Part shown: positions 61,585-64,000 of the stretch, one piece after another
Position numbering within the stretch: position 1 is the stretch's first letter
How the letters are laid out: every line of letters begins with the position of its first letter
DNA from: Bradyrhizobium sp. CB1717
Lineage (GTDB): Bacteria; Pseudomonadota; Alphaproteobacteria; Rhizobiales; Xanthobacteraceae
Direction: 5' to 3'
Assembly (NCBI RefSeq): GCF_029714325.1
Contig: NZ_CP121666.1
Coordinates: 7,719,001 to 7,783,000, forward strand
Length of the DNA: 64,000 nt
Made by a program: the position numbers and the translations under genes
Notes under the pieces: model-generated
Database searches by the model: none
What the model was told of the DNA's origin: nothing
The model's input: only the letters and a program-made list of their open reading frames with translations

Positions 61585-64000
61585 TCAATGCTCGCGTTCA
61601 ACGTGGACGGAGTGAACGGGCGCGTGGTGGTGGCTGGCGCCCAGTTCGTGCAGTCTATGATGCAAGCGATGATGCGCAAGTTCCAGGGCAGCTCGCAGCC
61701 GCGAGTGTCGGGCTTCGTCGGACTTGGGAGCGAGCGTGTCCATATAGGCGATCGATCCCTCGATTTGCGCAAGGACAGACACTGCATCCGCGGTGGCAAA
61801 GATGGGCATACCGCCTACTTTGACATATACCGCACTGGTGTGCGCCGCAATGTCGGCCTCGCGGCCGGCGACACTGCCCCGAACCCGCACTGCGATCCAA
61901 CATGACTCGCTGATGGACAGGGAGAGCTGCCCCTTGCACGACAAGCCCCCGCATCGAACCTCCTCGAGGACCGTGCCGTTACATATGAGTTCCACCCGCG
62001 CCGGCGGAACGCTGACCGATTCGATCCGCCAGTCGATCGTGAGGGTGCCGCCTGAACGGGGAAGGGCGACCGTGCCTCCAGGGCGACGTCCTTCAACGGT
62101 CATCTCAACCAGAGGTCCGACCGTGATGAACGTGTCCCCGCTGCGTACGGCATCCATCCAGTTGCGATACGTGAAGTCGCGTTCGCCCAGCCGCACATAG
62201 GTCCGCGAGCCCCCGAGGAGTGCGGCCGCGTCCATCTTGTCGGAGCCGGCTACCAGCGGCAGATGGTATCCGATGTTGAGGTAGCGATACCAGTCGGCAA
62301 GACCAAATGCGCTGATCTGCGCCGTCCGCGGGTTGAACGACATCATTTCGATGGCGTCGACAAGGCCGAGCACAATGTCGGCCGCACGTTCCGCCTGCGG
62401 GTTCGGCGCATGCGGCATTACGACCAGTCCCCCTTGCTGACGGCAGCGCTCCGCCCAGTCGGCCATGGTCGCTTCCAGAACATGGCCGATCGCAGCTTCG
62501 TTGGATCCGCCGCAAGAGAGCGGATTGATCATCTCACCTTCGTAACCGAGCAGCGATATGTGCCCCAGAACCTGCATCCGGTTCTCCGTGCCGACCCGAA
62601 CCAGGAATTCTCCGTCCCCGCCGAAATCCTTTGCCCCGATCGTCGTGCGTCCGTCGAAATCGGCGACGTTGGTGAATAGCTCGCCCCACTGTGCAGCGAG
62701 CAAGTTGACGACGTTGACACCCTCCGCTTTGCCCTCAAGCAGCGCCGTCTGCGGGCTCAGGAAATGGACGTGCGTATCAGAGCTGACCCACCCCTGTTCG
62801 CGCCAGCGCAGTACACGATCTAGCTCAAAGGTGAGATTGTCCGTCGTTGCAGTGATTTCGACGATGGTGCGCAGCGGGCGCACCTCAAAACCCCTGCAGA
62901 TCTCTACGAACACGGGCCCGAGCGGCAAGTCCGCCTCGCAACTGCCGTCCACGTAGGCGTACTGGTTCAGCCCATTGGCAAATTCGCCCGAGAAGTCCTC
63001 GAACCTGCCGGTATTGACCTTGCGGTGATGTCCCTTGGGTGGCAGATACTCTCCGTGCGCACCGTGGACATGCAGCCGCGCGGCAACGCGCACGCCGCTG
63101 CCCTTCTCCACGATGCGAATCTTGACCGGCCTTGTGGCCGGTTCGACTGTCGCCACGGTGAGCGAGGCGCCGCCTGCGTTACCGCCATCTTCCAACGATC
63201 GAAGATCGTACATGTGCAAGCGGCCATCCTCGGAGCGCAGATAGAGCCTTGCGTCCGGATGCGCGGAGTACTCGACGATGACTTCGCTGGCGGAGCGCAC
63301 GGGCTGCACATCACCTTTGGCGCCCAGCCAATCCGCCCTGGAGTACTCGAGCACTGCGCGGGCCGAGATGACCGTGCCGAGGTCCATGCCGATCTGCTCG
63401 CCTCGATCGTCGACATCGAGCTCGCCAAGCTTGTTGAGATGAACCCCGGGCGGCAGCCTCACCTTCAGCTTGCAACGGCCCTGGAGGCGCAGCGGGTGCT
63501 GGGTGAGCTTTGTCGTGGTCACCGCGAACACGAGCGAGATTTCCTGTTCCGCGCGCAAGGTTAGCGCCGAAAGCTCCTTGTCCGGATAGGGATTCGGGAG
63601 CGCGTAAAGCCACAGGTTCTCACCCTGTCGATCCATGCGTCCCGATTGGGTGCGGGCCTCGCCCTGAAAGAAGCTCGCCCCCGGCGCTCTGCCGAGTACA
63701 AAGTCTTCGCCGGTGCTTGCATGCACGATGGGCGCGCGTAGCGGCAGGGCGGCGAACGCACTCGCACTCCAGGAGATGTGGTTCTGCTGGATCGCGAAGC
63801 GGCGCAGCACCGGCACTTCGGTCTCGGTCCCGTCGGCGTAGCGGAGCCCGTATGTCGCGATCCGGTCGCCAAGTAGATTGCCTTCCACAGGCAGCGTAGC
63901 CGGGCCGATCTCTCCAAAACCCTCGGGGCTTGTACCGGGGCGGTCTGCCGCCACTTGCACGAACAGCACATAGCTCGCCATTGCCCGCGGCAACGCAATT
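61585..64000 (-). CDS. CehA/McbA-family metallohydrolase (PHP domain), 5' end beyond window
   Basis: The frame is open through the right edge, so the N terminus is missing; at least 802 residues are present. The first half is beta-rich accessory sequence. The metal-dependent PHP-like domain begins at WVSSDTHVHFLSPQTALLEGKAEGVNVVNLL and includes VVMPHAPNPQAE, DAIEMMSFNP and LPLVAGSDKMDAA, with His/Asp residues for metal binding. A His-rich tail (AHHRLHHRLHELGASHHHA) ends the protein. Named members cleave carbamates; most are uncharacterised and found with carbohydrate genes. It converges with the LacI gene. Confidence 0.8.
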   Translation of the reverse strand, partial: IALPRAMASYVLFVQVAADRPGTSPEGFGEIGPATLPVEGNLLGDRIATYGLRYADGTETEVPVLRRFAIQQNHISWSASAFAALPLRAPIVHASTGEDFVLGRAPGASFFQGEARTQSGRMDRQGENLWLYALPNPYPDKELSALTLRAEQEISLVFAVTTTKLTQHPLRLQGRCKLKVRLPPGVHLNKLGELDVDDRGEQIGMDLGTVISARAVLEYSRADWLGAKGDVQPVRSASEVIVEYSAHPDARLYLRSEDGRLHMYDLRSLEDGGNAGGASLTVATVEPATRPVKIRIVEKGSGVRVAARLHVHGAHGEYLPPKGHHRKVNTGRFEDFSGEFANGLNQYAYVDGSCEADLPLGPVFVEICRGFEVRPLRTIVEITATTDNLTFELDRVLRWREQGWVSSDTHVHFLSPQTALLEGKAEGVNVVNLLAAQWGELFTNVADFDGRTTIGAKDFGGDGEFLVRVGTENRMQVLGHISLLGYEGEMINPLSCGGSNEAAIGHVLEATMADWAERCRQQGGLVVMPHAPNPQAERAADIVLGLVDAIEMMSFNPRTAQISAFGLADWYRYLNIGYHLPLVAGSDKMDAAALLGGSRTYVRLGERDFTYRNWMDAVRSGDTFITVGPLVEMTVEGRRPGGTVALPRSGGTLTIDWRIESVSVPPARVELICNGTVLEEVRCGGLSCKGQLSLSISESCWIAVRVRGSVAGREADIAAHTSAVYVKVGGMPIFATADAVSVLAQIEGSIAYMDTLAPKSDEARHSRLRAALELAHHRLHHRLHELGASHHHAPVHSVHVEREH

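Noticed and set aside
1..64000. tRNA genes, rRNA genes and CRISPR arrays
   Set aside because: No T-loop/acceptor pairs, rRNA-like stretches or regularly spaced short repeats with spacers were found; the 49-bp periodic sites are four operator-like motifs with unrelated intervals, not an array.

Overview
The window reads as a stretch of a Bradyrhizobium-type symbiosis island. Four observations support this. It holds type III effector genes of the NopM (LRR plus NEL ubiquitin ligase) class and an EAR-motif effector, with tts-box promoter motifs recognised by TtsI. It holds plant cell wall enzymes. It is heavily loaded with insertion sequences and decayed genes. The protein families (DUF3422, DUF736, S9 peptidase, Crp/Fnr remnant, J-domain protein) are alphaproteobacterial. 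Species assignment is inference. No rRNA, tRNA or CRISPR array was seen.

Region 1 (1-16 kb) is a plant-interaction block. An EAR-motif, repeat-containing effector lies at 198-2450. A nopM-like gene (3082-7538, minus) was split by an IS3-family element, which was itself split by an IS30-family element; both insertions have exact target duplications and removing them restores one reading frame. An intact nopM paralogue (8204-10030) runs divergently from it. A J-domain protein follows, then a pectinesterase and a polygalacturonase. tts-box-like motifs precede the effectors and the pectinase genes.

Region 2 (16-25 kb) is a defence, phage and toxin-antitoxin scrapyard. It contains a DNA methyltransferase whose C-terminal nuclease-like domain is cut off, a phage-type adenine methyltransferase, a hipBA locus with an intact hipB and a wrecked hipA, four operator-like sites spaced exactly 49 bp apart, a PIN-toxin/antitoxin pair, an IS21 remnant and a cold-shock gene.

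Region 3 (25-34.5 kb) holds a secreted prolyl oligopeptidase and a trehalose-6-phosphate synthase, each with a tts-like motif upstream. It also has an Lrp regulator, a Crp/Fnr pseudogene and a stand-alone LuxR-type HTH protein, among long non-coding stretches.

Region 4 (35-39 kb) is a same-strand cluster of a PEP mutase homologue, a nucleotidyltransferase, a CDP-alcohol phosphatidyltransferase and a HisC/CobD-like PLP enzyme. Together they suggest synthesis of a C-P bonded (phosphonate) compound that is CMP-activated and put onto a lipid or other membrane alcohol. No phosphonopyruvate decarboxylase is present, and the mutase carries an unusual Ser in its EDK motif.

Region 5 (39-51 kb) has an IS110 transposase with a 408-bp exact tandem duplication at its 3' end, a NodV-like multi-PAS orphan histidine kinase, a truncated Rieske protein beside a LysR regulator, an Mpo1-like membrane protein, inverted DUF736 fragments and a DUF3422 protein.

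Region 6 (51-54.2 kb) is a tight three-gene operon: a PurF paralogue whose catalytic Cys1 is Ser, a HAD phosphatase and a beta-hydroxyacid dehydrogenase. This is the other candidate for an undescribed pathway in the window. An AbiEii-like toxin remnant follows.

Region 7 (54.7-64 kb) is a sugar-acid catabolic block: aldehyde dehydrogenase, DHDPS-family lyase/dehydratase, GH88-like hydrolase and CoA transferase on the minus strand, a divergent LacI regulator with a perfect palindromic operator between them, and a CehA/McbA-type metallohydrolase running off the window end.
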